DNA of 64,000 bases. Source: an uncultured bacterium (GTDB taxonomy: Bacteria; Cyanobacteriota; Vampirovibrionia; Gastranaerophilales; Gastranaerophilaceae). The stretch lies in contig CACWZA010000003.1 of NCBI GenBank assembly GCA_902765215.1, forward strand, positions 1-64,000, read 5' to 3'. Below the pieces are notes generated by a model. The model saw only the letters and a list, made by a program, of their open reading frames with translations, did not search any database and was not told the DNA's origin. This document shows, one piece after another, positions 1-8,740 of this stretch. The position numbers and the translations under genes are program-made. The stretch's first letter is position 1, and every line of letters starts with the position of its first letter.

Positions 1-1
1 C

Positions 2-178
2 AACACAGCAGATGTAGGCATACCTGATATGGGTATCAGACCTTATGTAGAATACGGTATCGGTTTACAGAAACGCTGGGGTGAACGCTTCACCGGTTAT
101 GGTCAGGCAATGATAAGAAACGGCGGACGTAACGGTGTAATGCTTTCAGTCGGTTTCCGCTGGGCTATCGGTAAATAA
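2..178 (+). CDS. C-terminal end of an autotransporter beta-barrel (partial)
   Basis: The frame is open from the window edge to TAA at 176-178 and gives 58 residues. The strand pattern (RPYVEYGIGLQKRWGERF, then GYGQAMIRNGGRNG) ends in VGFRWAIGK. Alternating aromatic and polar residues with an aromatic residue close to the C-terminus are typical of the last strands of an autotransporter (type V secretion) barrel in the outer membrane. The passenger domain and start lie outside the window. A hairpin with a T-run follows it. The family call rests on the last two or three strands only. Confidence 0.7.
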   Translation, partial: NTADVGIPDMGIRPYVEYGIGLQKRWGERFTGYGQAMIRNGGRNGVMLSVGFRWAIGK

Positions 179-211
179 AAAAAGATTTTATCAATAAATA
201 TATAAACTGTA

Positions 212-1210
212 TTATACTTCCTCAAAAACGAGGGAGTTTTTTTTATGTTCAGTTAAAACAGATATAATCTTTTCAGAAAAATAAGGTTTATTCTCATCAG
301 GAACAGATAACAAAATATCCTCAAAAAGCCCCTTATCTACACCACTATTGAGCAAATATTTTGCATAGTTAGGATGACACTTGCATTTTGCCGAAATATA
401 ATATGGGTACTTATCCTCAACCCTCACATTTACTAACATAGACGCATCAGATACCAGAGAAAGGTCATAATTAGAATCCTTTGTATCGTTAAGATATATG
501 GCAATATCATGAGTATTTAGCATACCCCCGCCACGGCCTATTCCTGCCAAACAAGAATCAAAAATAATTTCCCTTTTTATATCTAAACCAATAATGGCTT
601 TTACATTTTCCATAGATAAGTCTAAGTTATCGTGAGAATGAAACCCGAGCGATATACCATCAAATAAATACTTGTCGAGAAAAAAATAAATATGCTCAGA
701 ATCACTCGGAGTCATTATCCCCATTGTATCAACCCCTGTCAGGGTTGTAGGTTTTATATCATTTGACAGGTCAGATAATGTTTTCAACTCTTCATCTGAA
801 TATAAACTAATATGCATAGCATTCAGGGAAAACGGGATATTATTTGAATACAACGGCTCTAAATACCTCTTTAAATCTATCAGATTATACTTTTTAAAAG
901 CAATCCTGATTTCAACATCTTTAAAATCATAATCATAACGGGAAAAGTCATACTCACCATAATTCACCATAAGTGTATATTTGGTTTTTGAGTCGCTTTT
1001 TATCAAAGGTTTTACACTGTCTGTCGAATTAAACAGCGAATAATAAGGGTTGTAAGACACTTTATCAGACAAAAAACCGCACTCGACATAGTCAATACCT
1101 GCATCAGAAAGGTCGGATATAATACTTTCAATATTACCCTCACCGAACTTCCAGTCATTAAGGTAGCCGCCATCACGCAAAGTACAATCTAAAATTTTTA
1201 TATCTGACAT
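212..1210 (-). CDS. HMG-CoA lyase-like (DRE-TIM) aldolase family protein
   Basis: A 332-residue protein beginning MSDIKILDCTLRDGGYLNDW. The LDCTLRDGG motif near residue 7 is the metal- and substrate-binding signature of the DRE-TIM metallolyase family (HMG-CoA lyase, isopropylmalate synthase, 4-hydroxy-2-oxovalerate aldolase). A SLGFHSHDNL segment in mid-protein fits the conserved H-x-H-N metal site of the TIM barrel, and GIGRGGGMLNT resembles the glycine-rich loop. The protein is about the length of a stand-alone aldolase domain without a communication domain. Such single-domain members often sit in surface-polysaccharide loci, but no such neighbours are seen here, so the substrate is unknown. 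It faces the gene at 1276 across 65 bases, and GGGGGT precedes the ATG as ribosome binding site. Confidence 0.75.
   Translation of the reverse strand: MSDIKILDCTLRDGGYLNDWKFGEGNIESIISDLSDAGIDYVECGFLSDKVSYNPYYSLFNSTDSVKPLIKSDSKTKYTLMVNYGEYDFSRYDYDFKDVEIRIAFKKYNLIDLKRYLEPLYSNNIPFSLNAMHISLYSDEELKTLSDLSNDIKPTTLTGVDTMGIMTPSDSEHIYFFLDKYLFDGISLGFHSHDNLDLSMENVKAIIGLDIKREIIFDSCLAGIGRGGGMLNTHDIAIYLNDTKDSNYDLSLVSDASMLVNVRVEDKYPYYISAKCKCHPNYAKYLLNSGVDKGLFEDILLSVPDENKPYFSEKIISVLTEHKKNSLVFEEV
217..244 (+). terminator. Rho-independent terminator of the autotransporter gene
   Basis: A 7-bp inverted repeat (CTTCCTC at 217-223, GAGGGAG at 230-236) is followed by eight T on the plus strand. It overlaps the last codons of the convergent aldolase gene, whose stop is at 212-214, so the two genes share their 3' ends. 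Confidence 0.75.
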
Positions 1211-1275
1211 ATTACCCCCGTGATTTAATTATAAATCAAATATGATTTTATCTTATTTTATATTAGAATATAGTT

Positions 1276-1632
1276 ATGTCAGACAAAGAATATGTAGCAA
1301 GACTAATAGTTAGTGTACTTACGGAAAGAATTTCCGTAAGAGAGGCAATTATGCACTTTCCAAAAGATTCTAACGATAAGAATATTATGGCAGCATATCA
1401 CGCACTCATTCACTACGAAGCAGACGAGGATTTAAGGGCATCAGACCTTGCTTTCAGGGAAGAACAGGATGAATACCTTAATATGATTGCAGAATTACTT
1501 GCAAGCGATAAAGACCTTCCAAAGAACATTATTAAAAGCTACGAGCAGTATTACCCCGAAATTGAACTTCCAAAATCACAAAATATTAAAAATATAATAA
1601 AATCGTTATGTAAATTTTTAAATGTCAAATAG
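1276..1632 (+). CDS. Conserved-looking hypothetical protein, 118 residues
   Basis: I do not recognise this family. The protein is soluble, acidic and predicted mostly helical, with no signal peptide or membrane segment. The first part (VARLIVSVLTERISVREAI) looks like a short helical bundle, and the middle is rich in Glu and Asp. It is transcribed with the CooC-like ATPase and folD downstream, 68 bases before the former, so a cytoplasmic accessory role is possible but not shown. It has normal codon use. Confidence 0.55.
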   Translation: MSDKEYVARLIVSVLTERISVREAIMHFPKDSNDKNIMAAYHALIHYEADEDLRASDLAFREEQDEYLNMIAELLASDKDLPKNIIKSYEQYYPEIELPKSQNIKNIIKSLCKFLNVK

Positions 1633-1700
1633 TGCATATCCACTATTCCCTATTTCGTGTTTTTATTATACAATTAGCATAATAAAGTGAGGGTATATAT

Positions 1701-2453
1701 TTGACTACAAAAATAGCAATTACAGGAAAAGGCGGGAGCGGTAAAACAACAATCGCAAAATCGTTATTAAGTATTCTGAGAGAATACTTTCCGGAAAAGA
1801 GCATACTTGTTGTTGATAACGATTTATCTGCCGAATTTGGACACAGTTACGGTTTAGATATCAGAAATACAATTTACGGTATCAGAAGCGGTAAACACGA
1901 ATACAAAACAGGTATTCCGCAGCACATGACAAAATCAGAATATGTTGAGTGGGCAATGGAAGATATTATTGTATCGCTTGATGACTACACAGATGTTATA
2001 GTCACATGGTTCACAGGTTCAAAAGACTGCAGATGCCCAATTACACAGCAAATTAATGATGCATTACTTAAAATCATAAACAGATATGACTTTGTAATCT
2101 TTGATTGCGAATTTGACCTTAAATACTTAAACCAGTTAGTAGACACAGATATAGACCTGACGCTGATAGTTGCACTTCCGTACGAAGAATCGGTTATGCT
2201 CGCTAAACGAATTGAAGAATTTTCAGCAAAATATGCTGCAGGCGGTCAAATGGGTGTAATAATCAACAGAGTAAGAGATGAAAGAATGCAAAATGTTTCT
2301 AATATGCTAAAATGTCACGAGCTTGATATTGTGGGCTGTATACCTTTTGACAGCGAACTGTCGGAACACCCGCTTGAAAGAAAATCTGATGTTGTTGTTG
2401 ATTCTATTAAGCAGTTCTATTCAAGACTCAATTTACCACAGGAATATAAATAA
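1701..2453 (+). CDS. CooC/MinD-type P-loop ATPase
   Basis: A 250-residue SIMIBI-class ATPase. The N-terminal ITGKGGSGKTT is a deviant Walker A motif with the signature lysine, and VVDND at 37-41 follows the ParA/MinD/CooC pattern. Residues 110-112 are C-R-C followed by P, which matches the CXC metal-bridging motif of CooC-like nickel-insertion ATPases. FDCEFDLKYL replaces the usual D-x-E-A-G-x-E-H switch and lacks its glycine. The start is TTG at 1701 with GTGAGGG eight bases upstream. It lies 12 bases before folD, so a link to one-carbon or CO-dehydrogenase metabolism is conceivable, but no CODH gene is in the window. It could also be a general MinD-like partner protein. Confidence 0.7.
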   Translation: MTTKIAITGKGGSGKTTIAKSLLSILREYFPEKSILVVDNDLSAEFGHSYGLDIRNTIYGIRSGKHEYKTGIPQHMTKSEYVEWAMEDIIVSLDDYTDVIVTWFTGSKDCRCPITQQINDALLKIINRYDFVIFDCEFDLKYLNQLVDTDIDLTLIVALPYEESVMLAKRIEEFSAKYAAGGQMGVIINRVRDERMQNVSNMLKCHELDIVGCIPFDSELSEHPLERKSDVVVDSIKQFYSRLNLPQEYK

Positions 2454-2465
2454 AAAGAGGATAAA

Positions 2466-3365
2466 ATGTTATTAGACGGCAAGGCGTTATCAAAAAAAAT
2501 ACTTGAAAACATAAAAGCAAAGGTTGATAAACTAGAAAAGAAACCTCACCTTGCAGTTATTTTGGTTGGTGATGACGAAGCAAGTCAAATATATGTAAGA
2601 AACAAAAAGAAAACAGCGGAATCATTAGGTATAAAATCAACGGTGATTGAATTACCGAAAGAAACAGAAGAACAGGTGCTTCTTGATACTATCCGCCGTC
2701 TGAATAACGACCCTGATGTAACGGCTATTTTAGTACAGATGCCGCTTCCAAAACACATAAATTCAAACAACATAATAAACGCAATTGACCCTAAAAAAGA
2801 TGTTGACTGTTTCACTCCGGAAAATGTAGGGAAACTTGCGACAGGACAGGAGCCATACTTTTATCCCGTAACCCCGCAGGGGATACTGATGCTGCTTGAT
2901 TACTACAAGGTACCTATTGAAGGCAAACATGTTGTGATTATCGGGCGTTCCAACATTGTAGGAAAACCTATGGCAAGAATGCTGCTCCAACGCAATGCTA
3001 CAGTCACAATTTGCCACTCGTACACACAAGACCTTGAAGAAAAAATAAAAGCCGCAGATATAGTAATTTCTGCGGCAGGAAAAAAAGTTGTAAGATGTAA
3101 GATGGTTAAATATAAAGCTGTTTTCGTCGACGTAGGCATATCAAGAAATGCCCACGGCAAAATAACCGGTGATCTTAACTGGGAAATAGATTTTAATAAT
3201 TTTGATGAAGTTTTAGAATATTTTAGTTTTGTCTCTCCTGTGCCTGGGGGGGTTGGCCCTATGACTATCGCCTCTCTTATGCTAAATACTTTAGCTTCCG
3301 ATGATTCCGTTATCTTGAGCCGCTGTGCCGGTAGCCTCCTTAGTGTAGTTGGCTTGAGTTTCTAA
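2466..3365 (+). CDS. folD: Bifunctional methylenetetrahydrofolate dehydrogenase/cyclohydrolase FolD
   Basis: A 299-residue enzyme that interconverts 5,10-methylene-, methenyl- and 10-formyl-tetrahydrofolate with NADP in the cytoplasm. Visible motifs are the catalytic YVRNKKK region (Tyr and Lys of the YxxxK site), VQMPLPKHI, DVDCFTPENVG, the NADP-binding VIIGRSNIVGKPMARML and the C-terminal PVPGGVGPMT. The length fits the family. The last 25 codons, after the PGGVGPMTIASLMLNTLA block, overlap the 3' end of the convergent gene at 3291-3779. The start ATG has AGAGG about seven bases upstream. It is probably cotranscribed with the CooC-like gene. Confidence 0.95.
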   Translation: MLLDGKALSKKILENIKAKVDKLEKKPHLAVILVGDDEASQIYVRNKKKTAESLGIKSTVIELPKETEEQVLLDTIRRLNNDPDVTAILVQMPLPKHINSNNIINAIDPKKDVDCFTPENVGKLATGQEPYFYPVTPQGILMLLDYYKVPIEGKHVVIIGRSNIVGKPMARMLLQRNATVTICHSYTQDLEEKIKAADIVISAAGKKVVRCKMVKYKAVFVDVGISRNAHGKITGDLNWEIDFNNFDEVLEYFSFVSPVPGGVGPMTIASLMLNTLASDDSVILSRCAGSLLSVVGLSF

Positions 3366-3779
3366 CTCGGTTGCCAGTGTCTCGTACATAGATACCATCG
3401 TTGAGTATTCCATATCGAGCATCGTGTACTCTTCTAATTTATCACGGTCGAAATTTGGAACCCAATTGTATGCATATTTTTCCGCGAATTTCTTCTGTTC
3501 TAGTTTATATTCAGAAAGAACTATCGCTCTTAAACCTGTTGCACCCTTTTGTTTAACTACAGTTCCGCCCTTTATTTTAATTTCCTTATCGGAATCTGTA
3601 TAATCGTCGTAAGCTGCATCGGACTTACTCTCCCATTTCTCTTCAAGCTTTTCTTGTTCTGAAAGCTTTTTAGACATGGCAGTAGCAAGATTATTCCACC
3701 TAGTTTGCTGATACTGTGCGTCAGCAAGCTGGTTCTGCAATGACATATATTGAGCTAATAATGCCGCAGTGGTAGCCAT
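3291..3779 (-). CDS. Hypothetical helical protein overlapping folD tail-to-tail
   Basis: A 162-residue protein of unknown family, rich in Gln, Glu, Lys and Ala. Residues 1-65 (LAQYMSLQNQLADAQYQQ and on) look like one long amphipathic or coiled-coil helix. There is no signal peptide. The last 24 codons plus the stop lie antisense to the end of folD. A promoter with TTGTGA, a 16-base spacer and TATACT lies 43-70 bases upstream. Similar short helical proteins occur as lineage-specific genes in gut Melainabacteria, but that is an impression rather than a match I can show. Confidence 0.6.
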   Translation of the reverse strand: MATTAALLAQYMSLQNQLADAQYQQTRWNNLATAMSKKLSEQEKLEEKWESKSDAAYDDYTDSDKEIKIKGGTVVKQKGATGLRAIVLSEYKLEQKKFAEKYAYNWVPNFDRDKLEEYTMLDMEYSTMVSMYETLATELETQANYTKEATGTAAQDNGIIGS

Positions 3780-3821
3780 CTTACAGTCCTTTAACTTTTA
3801 GTACATCTTACATATATATAA

Positions 3822-3849
3822 AGTATATACAAAGTATCGAATTTCACAA
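3822..3849 (-). promoter_or_regulatory. Sigma-70-type promoter for the gene at 3291-3779
   Basis: On the minus strand TTGTGA (3849-3844) and TATACT (3827-3822) are separated by 16 bases. An 11-base motif, ATTTGTTACAT, lies at 3858-3868 just upstream of the -35 box and recurs before the AAA gene. Confidence 0.5.
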
Positions 3850-4066
3850 AAGGGTTCATTTGTTACATATCTTTACAAACAAAATAAAAATCAAGATATA
3901 AGCGGGTTTCAGCGATTAGTAAATATTATAAAATTTACCGGAATATAACATTTTCACATGTATATATACTCAAAAACAATATATTTAGACTGATATTATA
4001 TACATTAATATAATATATAAGCAGCGACACACCTAAGCTAAAAGCCCTGTTTACAAGCACTTTTCG

Positions 4067-4083
4067 ACATTTGTAACAAATGT
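4067..4083. promoter_or_regulatory. 17-bp palindrome, candidate operator in the 387-bp gap 3780-4166
   Basis: ACATTTG-TAA-CAAATGT is a perfect inverted repeat about 85 bases before the EF-hand-like gene. Its half-sites resemble ATTTGTTACAT at 3858-3868 and 8596-8607. The rest of the gap is AT-rich and contains a TATAGT -10-like box near 4134. I see no gene in it. Confidence 0.4.
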
Positions 4084-4166
4084 TAAGCACTATTTAACAA
4101 ATTAATCAATTTTCGGACACAAAAAAACTTTTATATAGTACGGGGATTATTTAGGGGAATTGTAAG

Positions 4167-5570
4167 ATGAGTACACAAGTAAACGCATCAACTATTAGAC
4201 GCTTTCAGGCGTATGTTGACAATGAAAGACACGGAGGCAACAACAACGGTTATGTTGACGGTGCAGAAGTAGAACTGTTTAAGAAAAAATGTAAAACAGA
4301 AGGCATTGACAATGTTGATGAAATCATGGATACCTATAACAAAAACAGGGTTCAGAAGGAAACCGAGTACGATCTCAACAAGACTCCTGCAAACAAAGAT
4401 ATAGAAACGGCAGTAATATCTGCACTCGCAGAAAGTACCGTCCTAAGAAGAAACGGTGATTCTATTGCAACGGCAGACACTATAAAAACAGGTATAACAA
4501 CCTATGAAAAAGGGTTCTGGAACACAATAGTTGCATGGTTCAACGATGACGAAGAACTACTGACATATACGGATATGGTAAACAAAGACAATGTACTTGA
4601 TGTACTTGATGACGAAAGTATTGATGATGTCTTAGATGTTATAACGCGCTCGGACGAAGACGAAGCATTCCCGATTGCCGCTAAAAAGGTAATAGACAGT
4701 CTTGTAGCAGCAGCAGAAGAAAGACACATCGACATATCTGCAATAATAATCAGAAACGGGGACAGATATGTTGCAGGCAGAGCCTTCAGTGACATATCAA
4801 TCGGAAGCGATGTTATTGACAAAGACAACTTCGCGACAGTTGCAAAGGCACTAAAAGAAGAAATTGCAAAAGGTCAAAAGACCGTAACCGGAGCAAACGA
4901 AAAAGCAGAAATGCTGACTATGGCAGCACAACATGTTGACTCAATGGTTGGTAACGGCAACGGTTATATCGATACAGAAGAAGAAATAGTTGCCTTCAAA
5001 CAGTTCGCAGCACAAAAAGGATATGATATAGACACAATCTTAGAAGAAATAAGAGATAACGAAACTAACGGTGTCGAAAACAGAACAACTGCACAAAAGA
5101 CAGTATTCAGTATATTCGATCCAAAACAGGAACAAGTTAAAGAAAACCAATACAACTCTCAGGCAAAAGACATATCAAAAATGTATGCTGACGGGGCTAA
5201 GGATGATAACGAAACTATGCTCACAATGGCAGCAGCATCAGTTTCACCAGATAATGTAATGCAAATACTTAATGACACACCTGATATCATAAGCAAACTC
5301 GTCGATGAATACGACTACAGCTGGATTAGAAATCTTTTTGGAAAAGATGATTCATATAAAGACTACACCACTCCAATATTACTGGCACTATGCGAGCATG
5401 CTGAACAATACGGCATAAATGTAAGCGACATAGTAGCAATAAGCGGAGACAAGATAATTGTCGGGTCGGCTGTTGACGGAGTCGATGTCGGTGAAGATGC
5501 AACAGATTCGGACAATGTTGCAAAAGTTATCGATGCTATAAAAGAAAGAATCGATAGAGAATCAGTTTAA
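4167..5570 (+). CDS. EF-hand-like protein made of two duplicated modules
   Basis: A 467-residue acidic protein without a signal peptide or membrane segment. Two calcium-loop-like segments, GGNNNGYVDGAE (about residues 23-34) and VGNGNGYIDTEE (about 262-273), have the N/D-x-N-G-x-I/V-D-x-x-E pattern of EF-hands but lack the acidic residue at loop position 1. Each loop opens a module. The module ends are clearly related: DISAIIIRNGDRYVAG with IGSDVIDKDN aligns with NVSDIVAISGDKIIVG with VGEDATDSDN, and each ends in a K-E/R-I helix. The gene is therefore an internal duplication of about 230 residues. It stands alone between its own promoter region and a terminator. The function is unknown; calcium binding is inferred only. 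Confidence 0.7.
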   Translation: MSTQVNASTIRRFQAYVDNERHGGNNNGYVDGAEVELFKKKCKTEGIDNVDEIMDTYNKNRVQKETEYDLNKTPANKDIETAVISALAESTVLRRNGDSIATADTIKTGITTYEKGFWNTIVAWFNDDEELLTYTDMVNKDNVLDVLDDESIDDVLDVITRSDEDEAFPIAAKKVIDSLVAAAEERHIDISAIIIRNGDRYVAGRAFSDISIGSDVIDKDNFATVAKALKEEIAKGQKTVTGANEKAEMLTMAAQHVDSMVGNGNGYIDTEEEIVAFKQFAAQKGYDIDTILEEIRDNETNGVENRTTAQKTVFSIFDPKQEQVKENQYNSQAKDISKMYADGAKDDNETMLTMAAASVSPDNVMQILNDTPDIISKLVDEYDYSWIRNLFGKDDSYKDYTTPILLALCEHAEQYGINVSDIVAISGDKIIVGSAVDGVDVGEDATDSDNVAKVIDAIKERIDRESV

Positions 5571-5608
5571 CACTCATCTCGATAAGACTGAGAAATTTTA
5601 GTCCCCAC

Positions 5609-5637
5609 AAAAAGCGGTAACGGAAGTTATCGCTTTT
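5609..5637 (+). terminator. Terminator of the EF-hand-like gene
   Basis: A 12-bp stem (AAAAGCGGTAAC against GTTATCGCTTTT, one G-U pair) with a 4-base loop follows the stop by 38 bases. The stem's own T4 is the only U-run. Confidence 0.65.
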
Positions 5638-5660
5638 ATGTATATTTATACAAAAAATAA

Positions 5661-5681
5661 AGCCTTGCGTTAAGCAAGACT
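5661..5681 (-). terminator. Terminator-like hairpin, minus strand
   Basis: Read on the minus strand, AGTCTTGC-TTAAC-GCAAGGCT is followed by TTTATTTTTT. No minus-strand gene leads into it, so it may be a backup terminator for the gene on the left or stop a short antisense transcript from the glgC leader (5682-5857, otherwise featureless and AT-rich). Confidence 0.4.
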
Positions 5682-5857
5682 CAAAAATATACATTTACCC
5701 CACACACATACTAGCACAATAAAAAAATTTTGTCAACACATTGGAACGATGAATGTAAATTATTTTTATTATAAAAAAATAATCAAAATGAATTAGTGCA
5801 TATTTATCTTTATTTTATATAATATTAATACATGAAGTGTTTATACAGGAGTGTATT

Positions 5858-7093
5858 ATGTCTATAAATGATACTTTGGCTATGATATTAGCCGGTGGCG
5901 AAGGGAAAAGGTTATATCCGCTTACAAAAGACAGGGCAAAACCGGCAGTACCTTTTGGCGGCAGATACAGAATTATAGATTTTGTTTTGAATAACTTTAT
6001 TAATTCAGGTATCTTTAAGGTTAAAGTTATTACCCAATATAAATCAGACTCTCTGAATAAACACATCTCAAGAGGGTGGCAATTATCACCGTTTCTTGAC
6101 CAGTATATAGATCTTGTACCTGCCCAGATGAGAACGGGGAATGACTGGTACAGAGGAACGGCAGATGCGGTTTATCAAAACAAATTACACATCATTGACG
6201 AAAACCCTGATTATGTTTGTGTCTTCGGGGGCGACCATATATACAAAATGGATGTATTTCAAATGATAAAATTCCACAAGAAAAACCATGCAGACCTCAC
6301 TATTTCTGCAATACCTATCCCGATTGAGGAAGCATCGGAATTTGGGATAATGGAGGTTGACGAAAACTGGAGGCTGACAAACTTCGTGGAAAAACCTCAG
6401 TATGCACCAAAAACAATACCGGGGAACCCTAATATGTGTCTTGCATCTATGGGTAACTATGTTTTTGGCAAAAATATATTATTACAGGTACTGGAAGAAG
6501 ACCACAACAACCCTGAATCAAGTCACGACTTCGGAAAGAATGTAATTCCGATGATGCTCAATCAGGGTAAAAAAGTTATGGTCTATAATTTTGCCGAAAA
6601 CGAGTTCAAAGGCATGACCCCGAACGAAAAGGGTTACTGGCGTGATGTAGGAAATATTGATGCTTACTGGCAGGCAAACATGGACTTGCTTGATTACGAG
6701 CCTGAACTCAACTTATATTCAAAAGACTGGCCTTTAAGAACATTTAACTATAACTATCCGCCTGCAAAATTTATCTGGCAGGAGCAGGATCGTGTCGGTA
6801 TGGCTACAAACTCTATGATATCGGAAGGCTGTATCGTATCAGGGGGTACACTTTCAAGATGTATTCTTGCCCCTGAGGTCAGAATAAACAGTTATTCACA
6901 GGTAACAGAGTCCATTCTGATGGAAAATGTTAATATTGGTCGTCACTCGGAAATAAGACGGGCAATTATAGACAAATATGTAGATATACCGCCATATACA
7001 AAAATCGGCTTTAATCAGGACGAAGACAGAGCCAGAGGTTTTTATGTTTCTGAAGGCGGAATAACAGTTGTTCCAAAAGGAGCAAGACTTTAA
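5858..7093 (+). CDS. glgC: Glucose-1-phosphate adenylyltransferase GlgC
   Basis: A 411-residue enzyme that makes ADP-glucose from ATP and glucose-1-phosphate, the committed step of glycogen synthesis. Visible motifs are the pyrophosphorylase loop [41 protein letters not shown], the [10 protein letters not shown] metal site, and FVEKPQ with its sugar-phosphate lysine. A C-terminal left-handed beta-helix region follows ([19 protein letters not shown]). The start is placed at ATG 5858 because AGGAG lies six bases upstream; a GTG at 5837 in the same frame has no such site. A sugar MFS transporter gene follows 32 bases later, fitting a carbohydrate-storage operon. Confidence 0.95.
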   Translation: MSINDTLAMILAGGEGKRLYPLTKDRAKPAVPFGGRYRIIDFVLNNFINSGIFKVKVITQYKSDSLNKHISRGWQLSPFLDQYIDLVPAQMRTGNDWYRGTADAVYQNKLHIIDENPDYVCVFGGDHIYKMDVFQMIKFHKKNHADLTISAIPIPIEEASEFGIMEVDENWRLTNFVEKPQYAPKTIPGNPNMCLASMGNYVFGKNILLQVLEEDHNNPESSHDFGKNVIPMMLNQGKKVMVYNFAENEFKGMTPNEKGYWRDVGNIDAYWQANMDLLDYEPELNLYSKDWPLRTFNYNYPPAKFIWQEQDRVGMATNSMISEGCIVSGGTLSRCILAPEVRINSYSQVTESILMENVNIGRHSEIRRAIIDKYVDIPPYTKIGFNQDEDRARGFYVSEGGITVVPKGARL

Positions 7094-7125
7094 TTAAGTA
7101 ATACACAAACAAAAGGGAGCAAATA

Positions 7126-8508
7126 ATGGGAAACGAAGAAATGAAAAGATTTACCACTGCAAATTTTCTTAATTTTGCACTTGGTTTCCTTGGGTTGCAA
7201 TTCGCTTGGCAGATGAGAATTATCCTGTCAGCACCTGTAACCGAAGGTTTAGGGGCATCACCTTTTATATACGGTTTAATCTGGTTAGCAGGCCCGTTCA
7301 CAGGCATGGTTGTACAGCCGTTAATCGGGGTGCTCAGCGATAATACAAAATCAAGATTTGGAAGAAGAAGACCTTACTTGCTTGGCGGTGCATTAATAAC
7401 AGCATTGGCACTGTGGGCATTTCCTAACTCTGCAGGCATTTCTGATATTATAGGCAGAGTTTGTCACTTTGATATGCCGGCTTGGGGTGGATTACTTGTT
7501 GCCGCAATAATGATTTGGGTAATAGATGCCTGTATCAATATTGCACAAGGCCCGTACAGAGCACTTGTACCGGATGTTGTACCGCAAGAACAACATTCTG
7601 TTGCAAATTCATACATCAGCCTTTCTATCGGCTTAGGCTCAGTTATAGCAGCAGCAACAGCTCCTGTTTTAAAATATGCTTTTGGAATACAAATGTCTAT
7701 TCCTGCTCAATTCATTATGGCAGCACTTGCCTTCTCACTCGCAATGATTTGGACTTGTATGACAATCAAAGAAAAAAGCTCACTAAAAACAGAAGCAACT
7801 GAAGAAACAGCACAAAAACAATCATTTGCAGAATCATTAAAGGAATTCTTTTTATTGTCACCGGAAGTTGGTAAAATCTGCACAATGCAGTTCTTTACAT
7901 GGATTGGTATGATGTGTATGATGATATTCTTTACTAATTTTGCAATCCACACAGTTTTTGGAGTTCCTGATTTAACAAAACTCTCCGAAAGCGCTCAGGC
8001 AGGATATATGGCAACACAGACAACTGCGACAAACTATTCGTCAATCTGTTTTGCAATCTTTAACTTTATATGTTTTGTAATTGCAATTCCTATTGGGGTA
8101 CTTGCAGGTAAATTCGGAAACAAAAAAATTCATATCATATCATTAATCTCAATGGTACTTGCATATATCGGAATGGCGATATTCAGAACAAATCCTGTTG
8201 CAGTTGCATCATTTATGGCACTTTCAGGTATTGGCTGGGCAAGTGTTTGTGCACTTCCGTTTGCAATGCTTTCTAAATACATTAAACCGGGAACAGAAGG
8301 CTCAGTTATGGGTATCTTCAATATCTTTATTGCAGGGCCTCAGGTTTTTGTATGTACATTAGTTGCATGGATAATTAACAACTCTGTTATTCATTCAGGT
8401 GATTTAATAAATTATCACTATGAATATTCTTTCTATATTGGTGCGGTATGCTTATTACTCGCAGCAATCATCACTAATATAATCAAAGAACCTGCAAAAG
8501 AAAGTTAA
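7126..8508 (+). CDS. MFS sugar transporter (SLC45/GPH-like)
   Basis: A 460-residue integral membrane protein with about 12 hydrophobic segments. SDNTKSRFGRRRPYLLGG after the second segment is the loop motif of the sucrose/maltose-type SLC45-like MFS branch. The AWQMR stretch in the first helix and the long hydrophilic centre (SSLKTEATEETAQKQ) between the two halves also fit. It follows glgC by 32 bases with AAAGGGAGC as ribosome binding site, and a terminator closes the unit. Probable role: proton-coupled uptake of an alpha-glucoside that feeds ADP-glucose and glycogen metabolism. The substrate is inferred from neighbourhood. Confidence 0.8.
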   Translation: MGNEEMKRFTTANFLNFALGFLGLQFAWQMRIILSAPVTEGLGASPFIYGLIWLAGPFTGMVVQPLIGVLSDNTKSRFGRRRPYLLGGALITALALWAFPNSAGISDIIGRVCHFDMPAWGGLLVAAIMIWVIDACINIAQGPYRALVPDVVPQEQHSVANSYISLSIGLGSVIAAATAPVLKYAFGIQMSIPAQFIMAALAFSLAMIWTCMTIKEKSSLKTEATEETAQKQSFAESLKEFFLLSPEVGKICTMQFFTWIGMMCMMIFFTNFAIHTVFGVPDLTKLSESAQAGYMATQTTATNYSSICFAIFNFICFVIAIPIGVLAGKFGNKKIHIISLISMVLAYIGMAIFRTNPVAVASFMALSGIGWASVCALPFAMLSKYIKPGTEGSVMGIFNIFIAGPQVFVCTLVAWIINNSVIHSGDLINYHYEYSFYIGAVCLLLAAIITNIIKEPAKES

Positions 8509-8537
8509 TTAAGTTTAATATAATTCACACAACAAAA

Positions 8538-8568
8538 AACCCTTAACAACAAGTGTTGAGGGCTTTTT
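8538..8568 (+). terminator. Terminator of the glgC-MFS unit
   Basis: A stem CCCTTAACA / TGTTGAGGG with a 5-base loop is followed by CTTTTT, about 30 bases after the MFS stop codon. Confidence 0.8.
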
Positions 8569-8613
8569 AACATATTAAAACACCGAAATGTGTCTATTTG
8601 TTACATTCACCTC

Positions 8614-8641
8614 TTGACAAATTCTGAAAAAAGTCTAAAAT
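8614..8641 (+). promoter_or_regulatory. Sigma-70 promoter of the AAA gene
   Basis: TTGACA at 8614-8619 and TAAAAT at 8636-8641 are 16 bases apart. ATTTGTTACATT at 8596-8607 sits directly upstream, the same arrangement as before the gene at 3291-3779. The predicted leader is about 90 bases. Confidence 0.6.
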
Positions 8642-8740
8642 AGAGAACAGTAACAAAATAAATTGTATTAAGAACACTTATTTAAGGTTGCACAAGAACA
8701 CAAAAAAACAACTAGACTACAAGCAGAAGGGGTAATTGTT

